Shown one piece after another: positions 1 to 6,639 of a stretch of 9,929 nt of DNA. The position numbers were made by a program, and so were the translations under genes. This stretch comes from Fidelibacterota bacterium (GTDB lineage Bacteria > Fidelibacterota > UBA2242), in assembly GCA_003645845.1 (NCBI GenBank), contig QNCV01000069.1, positions 1 through 9,929 on the forward strand, in the 5' to 3' direction. A model generated the notes under the pieces. It was not told the DNA's origin and did not search any database. It was given only the letters and a program-made list of their open reading frames with translations. The number at the start of each line of letters is the position of its first letter. Positions within the stretch are counted from its first letter, which is position 1.

Positions 1-1
1 C

Positions 2-85
2 CGGCAGATTGAATCGGGCACCATCGTGGTAATCTTCCCTGACCGGGGAGAAAAATATCTCAGTACAAGCCTGTTTCAATACTAA
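2..85 (+). CDS. Cysteine synthase (O-acetylserine sulfhydrylase family), C-terminal end only
   Basis: The window opens inside a gene whose last 27 codons are readable, ending at TAA 83-85. The peptide contains VVIFPDRGEKYLSTSLF, which matches the conserved C-terminal signature of the PLP-dependent cysteine synthases CysK and CysM (a P-D/S-x-G-E/D-x-YLST-x-LF type ending). These cytoplasmic enzymes make L-cysteine from O-acetylserine (or O-phosphoserine) and sulfide. The PDRG form recalls CysM-like proteins, but 27 residues cannot separate CysK from CysM. The catalytic lysine and the rest of the PLP fold lie outside the window. No hairpin-plus-T-run terminator follows; the next bases are only AT-rich. 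The gene is separated from the riboflavin operon by about 580 bp, so co-transcription is unlikely. Confidence 0.75.
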   Translation, partial: RQIESGTIVVIFPDRGEKYLSTSLFQY

Positions 86-110
86 TTTTTAATTTTTAAT
101 TGAAACCTGT

Positions 111-270
111 TTACCACTTCTCGTCGTGCTTTGGCCAGAGTTCGTCGACCATTCGCCTGGCGCCATTGATATTAAACAGCGGCAACATATCGTAGGGCAT
201 CCAGGGATTGGTCAGGGGGTGAGCTTTCGTATTTGCCGGTTTCGGGATTCTCCCACCTGATATTTTTCAC
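111..270 (-). pseudogene. Frameshifted coding remnant of unknown family, facing the cysteine synthase gene
   Basis: On the minus strand two reading frames carry protein-like sequence back to back. The upstream frame (from GTG 270-268) reads VKNIRWENPETGKYESSP and would stop at 174-172. The downstream frame, open from 266 to the TAA at 113-111, reads LTNPWMPYDMLPLFNINGA and continues to a C-terminus ending in WPKHDEKW. They join smoothly if one C is dropped from the five-C run (minus strand; five G at 215-219 on the plus strand). There is no long open frame upstream, because a TGA lies shortly before the GTG. This suggests the decayed 3' end of a gene, or a homopolymer sequencing error in a very short gene. 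The downstream frame is also open by itself to 266 without a start codon. I do not recognise the family. Confidence 0.3.
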
Positions 271-627
271 AATATTGATTCATCCCGGTTTTCTTTCTCT
301 TGTGTCTCTTATTCTAACTTAGCAATTTTCCATTTCCAAGTGAATCAAAACACAATACTTCACGCCAAATCTGGCTGGCTGTTAATCGGACCTTAGAGGG
401 GATAGAGGAATACACACGGATTAAATTGAAAATTGCGCATCTGAGATATGGCTGAATTCAAACTGACTTTACTGCCTGTCCGGCAACTGCCTGACCTCTC
501 TGCGTGCAACGCACAGGAATATGATACTAAGAGATAATTCTCTATAATTCCGTCAAAATATGCACGGTTTGAAGTCATTTGAAAAAACATTATGTTCTGT
601 GCCGGAATTTAGGTAACGAGACTTTTC
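271..627. other. Intergenic stretch without a convincing gene
   Basis: About 350 bp in which I see no supported gene. The longest open frame (minus strand, 590-393, 65 codons) has no recognisable domain, no ribosome binding site and a biased, Cys/Phe-rich composition, so I leave it out. Small structures are present: a hairpin TGCGT-GCA-ACGCA (501-513), a second one AGAGA-TAAT-TCTCT (530-543) directly followed by a perfect TATAAT (543-548), and a direct repeat ACTGCCTG at 471-478 and 486-493. None has a T-run that would make it an intrinsic terminator. The TATAAT lacks a good -35 partner at the right distance. Confidence 0.4.
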
Positions 628-656
628 TTGCATCTCCAGCAGTGAACGGTTAAATT
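628..656 (+). promoter_or_regulatory. Possible sigma70-type promoter of the rib operon
   Basis: TTGCAT at 628-633 and TTAAAT at 650-655 are separated by 16 bp, a near-consensus -35/-10 layout. It would start transcription about 661-664, right at the 5' edge of the FMN riboswitch. The position is what one expects for a riboswitch leader, but the match is imperfect and nothing tests it here. If the host uses a Bacteroidota-type -7/-33 promoter, the true elements would differ. Confidence 0.3.
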
Positions 657-663
657 TACTTCA

Positions 664-779
664 CGTCTTCGGGGCAGGGTGTAAGTCCTGACCGGCGGTG
701 AAAGTCCGCGAGTCCCGGTTTTGGGGACTGATCCTGTGGAAATCAGGAACCGACGGTAAGAGTCCGGATGGAAGAAGAT
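664..779 (+). promoter_or_regulatory. FMN riboswitch (RFN element)
   Basis: This leader carries the hallmark conserved blocks of the FMN-sensing RFN element in order: CTTCGGGGCAGGGTG (667-681), CCTGACCGGCGGTGAAAGTCC (about 688-708), the variable hairpin AGTCCC/GGGGACT (711-729), TGGAAATCAGGAACCGACGG (737-756), and GAGTCCGGATGGAAGAAGA (760-778). The basal P1 helix can form between TCTTC (666-670) and GAAGA (771-778 region). FMN binding by this family represses riboflavin biosynthesis or transport genes. Here it lies immediately upstream of ribD, with an intrinsic terminator between the aptamer and the start codon, so premature transcription termination at high FMN is the likely mode. A copy of AGTCCCG (711-717) recurs at 787-793 in the expression platform and may provide the alternative pairing. 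Confidence 0.95.
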
Positions 780-789
780 TGAACAAAGT

Positions 790-810
790 CCCGAGCGTTC
801 GGGTTTTTTT
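790..810 (+). terminator. Riboswitch-controlled intrinsic terminator, also overlapping the ribD initiation region
   Basis: CCCGA (790-794), loop GCGT (795-798), TCGGG (799-803) and seven T (804-810) form a classical Rho-independent terminator directly after the RFN aptamer. The last T is immediately followed by the ribD ATG at 811. The only Shine-Dalgarno-like bases for ribD, the GGG at 801-803 with a 7-nt spacer, are the 3' arm of this stem. Formation of the hairpin would therefore both terminate transcription and hide the weak ribosome binding site. The 5-bp stem is short but GC-rich. Upstream, AGTCCC (787-792) could instead pair with GGGACT (724-729) of the aptamer, a candidate antiterminator; that pairing is inference. 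Confidence 0.8.
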
Positions 811-1896
811 ATGGATAAACACGAAAAATGGATGCAACAGGTTCTTGAACTTGCCGAAAAGGGGCGGGGCAATACCAGCCCGAATCCTATGGTCGGTGCG
901 GTTATCGTTAAAGATGATAAAATCATTGGCAAGTCCTACCATCGGAAATTCGGTGCGGCTCATGCCGAAAGGGGTGCAATCGGGCAGGCGGGAGAATCAG
1001 CCCGGGGAGCGACGCTTTATGTGAATCTGGAACCCTGTAGTCATGAGGGAAAAACACCTCCCTGTGTGGATCAGATTATCAAAGCCGGCATTAGCGAAGT
1101 GTATATAGGGATGATTGATCCTAATCCCCGTGTCAATGGCCGAGGGGTTCAAAAGCTGCGGGAAGCAGGAATAAACGTTCATATCGGACTACTGGAAAAG
1201 GAAGCCCGGCAGCTGAATCGCGGATTTATTCAGTATATGAGTAAAAACAGACCCTGGATTACCCTGAAAATGGCGCAGACGGCGGACGGGTACATTGCCG
1301 ATGTTTCCGGCAAGAGTCAATGGATTACTTCGTCGGAAGCCAGAGAATATGTGATGCACCAGCGTAAAATTCACGACGGAATTATGGTTGGTATGGGTAC
1401 GGTATTTAAAGATGATCCGGGACTACTTCCGGCGAATCTTGACGGTTTCGTTCCCTACCGGATTGTGCTTGATGATTCGCTACGGATTCCCTATCGGTTA
1501 AAGTTGGTATCCGATGAATTTCGGCATCGGACAGTCGTTGTGACGGCTTCGAATAAAAAGGATCAGAAGATTAAACAGCTGACCGGGTTGGGCATTCGAA
1601 TTGTTCATACTGTTGGCGATTCTTTCGGATGGATTGATTTGACAGCAGCGATGAAGCAATTATCTGAAGTCGGGATTACATCAATCTACTGTGAAGGCGG
1701 TAGCCAACTGGCGGGTTCATTGATCCAACTGGGAATGGTGGATGAAATTCAGCTGTTTATTGCTCCCAAGGTTCTCGGTGAAGGAATATCGACGTTCAGC
1801 GGGTTTATGAAGTCTTTGGACAGCGCAATTCCTTTACATTGGAAAGAGATAAAGCAGCTGGGACCGGATATATTATTGCGTGGAGAATTGGCCTGA
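811..1896 (+). CDS. ribD: Bifunctional diaminohydroxyphosphoribosylaminopyrimidine deaminase / 5-amino-6-(5-phosphoribosylamino)uracil reductase
   Basis: RibD performs the second and third steps from GTP to riboflavin in the cytoplasm: zinc-dependent deamination of the pyrimidine, then NADPH-dependent reduction of the ribosyl side chain. The 361-residue length is normal for the two-domain protein. The N-terminal deaminase domain (about 1-145) shows NPMVGAVIVKD (25-35), the HAE motif (51-53: zinc His and catalytic Glu) and PCSHEGKTPPC (75-85, zinc Cys76 and Cys85). The reductase domain (about 148-361) shows TLKMAQTADGYIA, SQWITS, GMGTVFKDDP and the EGG..L motif (295-300) with VDEIQLFIAPKVLGEG. 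The ATG at 811 fits homologues in length; no good alternative start lies upstream in frame. Its Shine-Dalgarno is weak and inside the terminator stem. Oddity: after DDPGL the usual Thr-x-Arg is LPA, so a commonly conserved Arg appears replaced (Ala208). The TGA overlaps the ribE ATG by one base. Confidence 0.96.
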   Translation: MDKHEKWMQQVLELAEKGRGNTSPNPMVGAVIVKDDKIIGKSYHRKFGAAHAERGAIGQAGESARGATLYVNLEPCSHEGKTPPCVDQIIKAGISEVYIGMIDPNPRVNGRGVQKLREAGINVHIGLLEKEARQLNRGFIQYMSKNRPWITLKMAQTADGYIADVSGKSQWITSSEAREYVMHQRKIHDGIMVGMGTVFKDDPGLLPANLDGFVPYRIVLDDSLRIPYRLKLVSDEFRHRTVVVTASNKKDQKIKQLTGLGIRIVHTVGDSFGWIDLTAAMKQLSEVGITSIYCEGGSQLAGSLIQLGMVDEIQLFIAPKVLGEGISTFSGFMKSLDSAIPLHWKEIKQLGPDILLRGELA

Positions 1897-2555
1897 TGTT
1901 CACCGGATTAATAGAAGAACTCGGAACTGTCCGAAGGGTTCAGCGGAATCCGGAAGGACGGTTATTTTATATTCAGGCAAAAAAAGTGCTGAATCAATTG
2001 GCCATAGGAGATAGCGTTGCCATTGATGGGACATGTTTAACTGTGGTGAGTATCGGCAATGACGGTTTTTCGGCTCAGGCGGTTCAGGAAACCATTGAGC
2101 GTTCCACATTGAAATATTTCATGACCGGTACAATTGTTAACCTGGAACGTGCGATGTCGGCCGACGGCCGCTTTGGCGGGCATTTTGTTCAGGGACATGT
2201 AGATGGTATTGGCGTAATCAGTTCTGTTTCAAAAAGCGGAGAGGCCGGGACTATCTCTGTTGAATTGAATTCGGAACTGATTAAATATGTCGTCGGCAAA
2301 GGTTCGATTGCAATCAATGGTATCAGTCTTACGGTTGCCTCCATAGCGGGTCATCTGATAACCGTTGCGGTTATTCCAGTGACAATGCGAGAAACAAATT
2401 TGCACCTGAAGCAAAAGGGCGACTATGTTAATATCGAAGTTGACCTTTTGGCGAAATACATTGAACGTTTTATGGATGGATATTCGTCCCACAATGAAGG
2501 AATTATTGGAAAAATTAAGCGGTGGGGCTATGATAAAAAACAGGAACAATTATGA
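1896..2555 (+). CDS. ribE: Riboflavin synthase, alpha subunit
   Basis: Riboflavin synthase dismutates two molecules of 6,7-dimethyl-8-ribityllumazine into riboflavin and the pyrimidine that RibH reuses. The 219-residue protein begins MFTGLIEELG, the diagnostic N-terminus of the family (a longer frame begins at 1839, but its extra 19 residues lie inside ribD and are not conserved). Two tandem lumazine-binding barrels are visible as an internal duplication: GTCLTV (45-50) matches GISLTV (142-147), and the second barrel opens with GGHFVQGHVDG (94-104). The protein ends in the typical IEVDLLAKYIERF, plus a tail of roughly 27 residues that should include the trimerisation helix. The start overlaps the ribD stop (TGATG), with GGAG at 1882-1885 as ribosome binding site, so translation is probably coupled. 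The 3' end overlaps ribBA (ATGA). Confidence 0.96.
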   Translation: MFTGLIEELGTVRRVQRNPEGRLFYIQAKKVLNQLAIGDSVAIDGTCLTVVSIGNDGFSAQAVQETIERSTLKYFMTGTIVNLERAMSADGRFGGHFVQGHVDGIGVISSVSKSGEAGTISVELNSELIKYVVGKGSIAINGISLTVASIAGHLITVAVIPVTMRETNLHLKQKGDYVNIEVDLLAKYIERFMDGYSSHNEGIIGKIKRWGYDKKQEQL

Positions 2556-3760
2556 AATTTAATACAGTTGAAGAAGCGGTTTCGGATTTTAAACAGGGCA
2601 AATTTGTCATCGTTGTAGATGATGAACACCGCGAGAATGAGGGCGATTTTATCATTGCGGCGGAGAAGATTACACCGGAAGCGGTGAATTTTATGGCAAC
2701 GCATGCCAAGGGGCTTATGTGTGTGGGACTTACGGAGAAGAGAGCGAAAGAATTACGTCTTGATCCGATGGTCTCTGATAATACGGCTTTACATAACACG
2801 TACTTTACGGTTAGTGTTGATTATAAAAAAGGAACAACGACCGGTATTTCCGCCAATGATCGGGCGGCGACGATTAAGGCTTTGGCAGATCCGGATACGA
2901 ATCCTGATGATTTGGGACGACCCGGGCATATTTTCCCAATTATCGCCCGGTCCGGTGGAGTTCTGCGGCGGACGGGGCATACAGAGGCATCGGTTGATTT
3001 AGCCACGATTGCCGGTTTGAAACCGGTGAGCGTAATGTGTGAAATCATGGATGAAAATGGTGAAATGGCCCGGGGAGAAGTGCTTTATCAGATTGCCCGG
3101 AAATTTGGCATAAAATTAATTACCGTTGAAGAGTTGATCGAATACCGGCGGAAACATGAACGGTATATTGAACGAATCAGTGAAGCGGAACTGCCGACCA
3201 AGGTTGGAAAATTCAAAATCATTGTATATGTTGATCATCTGACGGAAAAAGAGCATGTTGCGCTGGTTATGGGCGATATTTCCGGAAGTGAACCGGTGAT
3301 GGTCAGGGTTCACTCCGAATGTCTTACCGGCGATGTTTTTGGGTCCTTACGCTGCGATTGTGGAGATCAGCTGGATCGTGCGATGCGGATGATTGCTGAA
3401 CAGGGGCGTGGTGCTCTTCTTTATCTCCGACAAGAGGGACGGGGGATCGGCTTAAAACATAAGATCAATGCCTATAAATTGCAGGAACAGGGTATGGATA
3501 CAGTTGAAGCAAATGTTCAACTTGGTTTTTCACCCGATCTCAGAGATTACGGAATGGGTGCTCAGATGCTTGCTGATCTTGGAATTAAAAAGATGAAATT
3601 ATTGACGAATAACCCGAAAAAAATCATCGGGTTACAGGGATATGGACTGGAAATTGTCGATCGAATTCCCATTGAAATTCAGCCTAATCCTTTAAATGAA
3701 AAATATTTAAAAACAAAACGAGATAAGATGGGTCATTTAATCCTGAATAACAAAAAATAG
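2552..3760 (+). CDS. ribBA: Bifunctional 3,4-dihydroxy-2-butanone 4-phosphate synthase / GTP cyclohydrolase II
   Basis: This fusion supplies both entry points of the pathway: ribulose 5-phosphate to DHBP plus formate, and GTP to the first pyrimidine. The length of 402 residues is typical. The DHBP synthase domain (about 1-203) shows DDEHRENEGDF (23-33, the acidic metal/substrate loop), RPGHIFP (123-129) and GHTEASVDL (142-150). The GTP cyclohydrolase II domain (about 208-402) shows VRVHSECLTGDVFGS (251-265), zinc cysteines Cys257, Cys268 and Cys270 (CDCGDQL), YLRQEGRGIGL (291-301) and KLLTNNPKK (349-357). All hallmark residues of both halves appear intact, so both activities are expected. The ATG overlaps the ribE stop (ATGA), with AGGA at 2542-2545 as ribosome binding site. 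A 7-bp gap separates it from ribH. Confidence 0.97.
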   Translation: MKFNTVEEAVSDFKQGKFVIVVDDEHRENEGDFIIAAEKITPEAVNFMATHAKGLMCVGLTEKRAKELRLDPMVSDNTALHNTYFTVSVDYKKGTTTGISANDRAATIKALADPDTNPDDLGRPGHIFPIIARSGGVLRRTGHTEASVDLATIAGLKPVSVMCEIMDENGEMARGEVLYQIARKFGIKLITVEELIEYRRKHERYIERISEAELPTKVGKFKIIVYVDHLTEKEHVALVMGDISGSEPVMVRVHSECLTGDVFGSLRCDCGDQLDRAMRMIAEQGRGALLYLRQEGRGIGLKHKINAYKLQEQGMDTVEANVQLGFSPDLRDYGMGAQMLADLGIKKMKLLTNNPKKIIGLQGYGLEIVDRIPIEIQPNPLNEKYLKTKRDKMGHLILNNKK

Positions 3761-3767
3761 GTGCATT

Positions 3768-4238
3768 ATGGTAAAAGTAATCGAAGGTGTTTTGTCAGCG
3801 GAGAAAATGAAAGCGGCCCTTGTGGTCAGTCGTTTCAATGATTTGGTGACAAAAGAGCTTATGGAAGGTGCGATTGATTGTCTTAAACGGCATGGCGCCG
3901 ATGAAAGTGATATTCATGTCTATTGGGTGCCGGGCGCCATGGAGATACCCCGGATTGCAAAAGCAGTGGCCGAGACCAAAAAGTATGACGGTGTGATCTG
4001 TCTTGGGGCGGTTATTCGGGGGGCTACTCCTCATTTTGATGTCGTTGCTGCAGAATCCTCAAAAGGTGTAGCCCGATTGTCGATGGAATTGGATATTCCG
4101 GTTATTTATGGTATTTTAACAACCGATTCCATTGAACAGGCGCTGGAGCGTGCCGGTACGAAATCGGGAAACAAAGGCTGGGATGCGGCATTAAGTATGA
4201 TTGAAATGGCAAACATAATTCGGGTGATTAAAAAATAG
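3768..4238 (+). CDS. ribH: 6,7-dimethyl-8-ribityllumazine synthase
   Basis: Lumazine synthase condenses 5-amino-6-ribitylaminouracil with DHBP to give the lumazine used by riboflavin synthase. In most bacteria it forms pentamers or a 60-subunit capsid. The 156-residue protein has the full set of family motifs: VVSRFND (19-25), VPGAMEIP (54-61), GAVIRGATPHFDVV (80-93) with the catalytic His89, and the C-terminal IEQALERAGTKSGNKGWDAA (122-141), containing the phosphate-binding region. The ATG at 3768 has AGGTG just upstream (3759-3763, overlapping the ribBA stop). The stop TAG (4236-4238) shares its G with the GTG start of the next gene, extending the transcription unit beyond the vitamin pathway. 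Confidence 0.97.
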   Translation: MVKVIEGVLSAEKMKAALVVSRFNDLVTKELMEGAIDCLKRHGADESDIHVYWVPGAMEIPRIAKAVAETKKYDGVICLGAVIRGATPHFDVVAAESSKGVARLSMELDIPVIYGILTTDSIEQALERAGTKSGNKGWDAALSMIEMANIIRVIKK

Positions 4239-6628
4239 TGGGACGTAAACCGATACGGCTGGCTGTCCTGGTTCTGATAATTGTCGGAGGTTTACATGCT
4301 CAGGCCGTGGTGGGTGAATGGGACAGTTATACATCCGTTCTGGATGTCGTGGATGTACTGAATATCGACAATTCAATTTACGCCGCCACCAGCGGTGGAT
4401 TGGTGAAATACGATGATATTTCCGGCCAATTTGAGATATATACGATCCGTAACGGTCTGTCCCGAAATGATATTCGGTGCATGGCACAGGATAAGTATGG
4501 CCGGATTTGGTTGGGAATGAGCAGCCCGAACGGGGAAATCAATATTTGGAATCCCGAAACCGAATCCGTGGAAAAAATCTTTACATCCTTCGATTTCGGG
4601 GATGAACTAACCAGTATTCAATCGATTGTGTTTTACCGTAATAAAGCGTTCGTAGCCTATCAGTTCAATGTAGATTGGGGAATTGCCGGTTTCAAAATCA
4701 TCGATAATGAATATCGCTATCAGGACCGCTTTGAAGCCTTTCCGGAAAATGTCTCGGAGATTAATTCGCTCAAAATAATCGGGGATACACTGTGGGTTGC
4801 CACAAGTACCGGTCTGCTTTTTGCCGATTTGAACCAGCCGGATTTAAAGCCGGAATCGGCCTGGAGAAGCGTGGAAGTTGGAGAAACCGGAAGTGTTGCC
4901 GCTGTGGTTTCTTATCAGGGAGAAACGCTTTTTTGTCTCGGGAGGAATTTGTATAAAATAGAAAACGAATCTTCGGTGAATACCGGCGTAGTTAATTCAA
5001 AGGAGATTTACGATTTAATATTTGATCGTAATGATGTTCTTTACGCATTGACATCATCGGGTATTGATCGCTATAATTCTGATTCATGGTCACGAATAGT
5101 CAGTGTGTCGGCAAGCTCTGTTATTTTTGATGAAGATAATGAAATGTGGGGAGGAACCCATACCCGATGTTTATGGAAAATTGAAAATGATCGTATTCAA
5201 TATCTGATTCCCAATACGATTCTGGATAATGTTTACACCGCCTTGTGGGTAAATAACGACGGCTCACTGATGGCCGGAACGCGAGAAGGATTCAGTCTTT
5301 TGACAGATGACGGTTGGTATAATATCCGCGGCCATGCAACCTGGGGGGACAGGATTTATGGAATGGCAAACCGAAATTGGAACCGCTATGTAGCCGATAC
5401 CATAGCATACAGCTTAAGCTCTGAGGGCCGTATCTACAATCTTGTACGGAACGATCAAGATACATATTTTGCGCCGTTGTATGATTCGTGGCAAAGATTT
5501 TTAAATCCCGGCGGCCTTCTGGAATTTAACCTAAACAATCTTAGTGAATATATAGTTTATGATACAACCGATGGTAAACTCGCTGCCTCGGAAGGCAAGG
5601 GAGGTTCTTCCTTTTATCTGGTAATTGCATATGTAGCAATCGATAGTGATCAGAATTTATGGATAGCCAATAATAATGCTCAAAATGACAGTTCAATTGC
5701 AGTTCTTACTAATGATAAACGTTGGGTTCATTTTGGGATTGAGGAATCAAAGGGATATCTGAATTATCATACAACTTCAATACAATTTGATAATCAAGGC
5801 CGTGTTTGGTTTTCAACAGAAGTGCACGCCGGTGAAACACCCGCACCTTCCGCAGGGGGGATTATCGTATTAGATTACAACGGAACACTCTTTGACAAAG
5901 ATGATGATGAATGGTACCGGATCGCCACATCCGACGGCCTGGCAAACAATGCCGTTTATTCCATTGCCTTTGATAAAAATGATGAACTCTGGATAATGAC
6001 CGCCGACGGTATTCAGCGGGCGATTGTGTCGTCAAATTTCCCAAATAGATATTTCAGTCAGATTGATGATGCTGTCCTGACCAGTATACCTTTTGCAAAG
6101 GAGTGTCGGATTAAGGTGGATGCCTTGAATAATAAATGGATCACCACAGTCGGGTATGGGGTTAAAGTTTATACATATAACGGCATATGGCTGAACGATG
6201 TGGAAGGATTTACAACGGACAATTCCGATTTGTTAAGCAATACCGTTCTGGATATTGCCTTTAATAACGAAGAGGGGCTTGTATATATGGCAACAACAAA
6301 AGGAATCTCAGTGTACAAATCCCCCTATGCAGTCTATGGCTCCGAATATAAAAAATTGAAGATTTTTCCGTCACCCTATGAAATTCCCTCTCCGCGTCCG
6401 ATGGTTATCGATGGTTTGCTTCAGGAATCTGACGTGAAAATATTAACCCTGGACGGAACGTTTATTCGTCATTTATCCTATCTGGATGGAGGTGTTGTCG
6501 GTCAACAGGCCTTTTGGGATGGAAAAGATCATCGCGGGCGATATGTTAGCAGCGGTGTCTATCTCTGTATGGTATACACGAAAGAGGGTGATACGAGCGT
6601 CGGTAAAATTGCCATTATTCGAAAATAA
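4238..6628 (+). CDS. PorZ-like secreted double beta-propeller protein with C-terminal type-A-like sorting/FlgD-like domain
   Basis: The 796-residue protein starts at a GTG sharing one base with the ribH stop. Its N-terminus (GRKPIRLAVLVLIIVGGLHA) is a signal peptide with likely cleavage near AQA-VV. The segment GEWDSY...IYAATSGGLVKYD (27-59) followed by NGLSRNDI (72-79) and DKYGRIWLG (85-93) matches the PorZ N-terminal and two-component-regulator-type propellers. More blades of this type (FDNQGRVWFS, FDKNDELWIM, NGLA/NAVYSIAF-like) run to about residue 700. The last 92 residues (705-796; KLKIFPSPYE..., AFWDGKDHRGRYVSSGVYL, GKIAIIRK) form an Ig-like C-terminal domain of type IX secretion/FlgD type. 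PorZ of Porphyromonas gingivalis (similar size and domain order) is a surface T9SS component, but related propellers also serve other roles, so the function here is inference. No independent ribosome binding site is evident, suggesting coupling to ribH. Confidence 0.8.
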   Translation: MGRKPIRLAVLVLIIVGGLHAQAVVGEWDSYTSVLDVVDVLNIDNSIYAATSGGLVKYDDISGQFEIYTIRNGLSRNDIRCMAQDKYGRIWLGMSSPNGEINIWNPETESVEKIFTSFDFGDELTSIQSIVFYRNKAFVAYQFNVDWGIAGFKIIDNEYRYQDRFEAFPENVSEINSLKIIGDTLWVATSTGLLFADLNQPDLKPESAWRSVEVGETGSVAAVVSYQGETLFCLGRNLYKIENESSVNTGVVNSKEIYDLIFDRNDVLYALTSSGIDRYNSDSWSRIVSVSASSVIFDEDNEMWGGTHTRCLWKIENDRIQYLIPNTILDNVYTALWVNNDGSLMAGTREGFSLLTDDGWYNIRGHATWGDRIYGMANRNWNRYVADTIAYSLSSEGRIYNLVRNDQDTYFAPLYDSWQRFLNPGGLLEFNLNNLSEYIVYDTTDGKLAASEGKGGSSFYLVIAYVAIDSDQNLWIANNNAQNDSSIAVLTNDKRWVHFGIEESKGYLNYHTTSIQFDNQGRVWFSTEVHAGETPAPSAGGIIVLDYNGTLFDKDDDEWYRIATSDGLANNAVYSIAFDKNDELWIMTADGIQRAIVSSNFPNRYFSQIDDAVLTSIPFAKECRIKVDALNNKWITTVGYGVKVYTYNGIWLNDVEGFTTDNSDLLSNTVLDIAFNNEEGLVYMATTKGISVYKSPYAVYGSEYKKLKIFPSPYEIPSPRPMVIDGLLQESDVKILTLDGTFIRHLSYLDGGVVGQQAFWDGKDHRGRYVSSGVYLCMVYTKEGDTSVGKIAIIRK

Positions 6629-6639
6629 AAACTATCTTG

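Noticed and set aside
501..548. Hairpins at 501-513 and 530-543 as terminators or a TATAAT promoter at 543-548
   Set aside because: Neither hairpin has a T-run after it, and the TATAAT has no matching -35 box about 17 bp upstream.
393..590. 65-codon open frame on the minus strand upstream of the riboswitch
   Set aside because: No recognisable domain, no ribosome binding site, odd composition and no neighbour support; probably a chance open frame.
698..1024. Plus-strand open frame across the riboswitch and the ribD start
   Set aside because: It overlaps the RFN element and runs out of frame inside ribD; it is a shadow.
1839..1895. N-terminal extension of riboflavin synthase starting at 1839
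   Set aside because: The extra 19 residues overlap ribD and precede the diagnostic MFTGLIEELG start; ATG 1896 has a GGAG ribosome binding site and a stop/start overlap.
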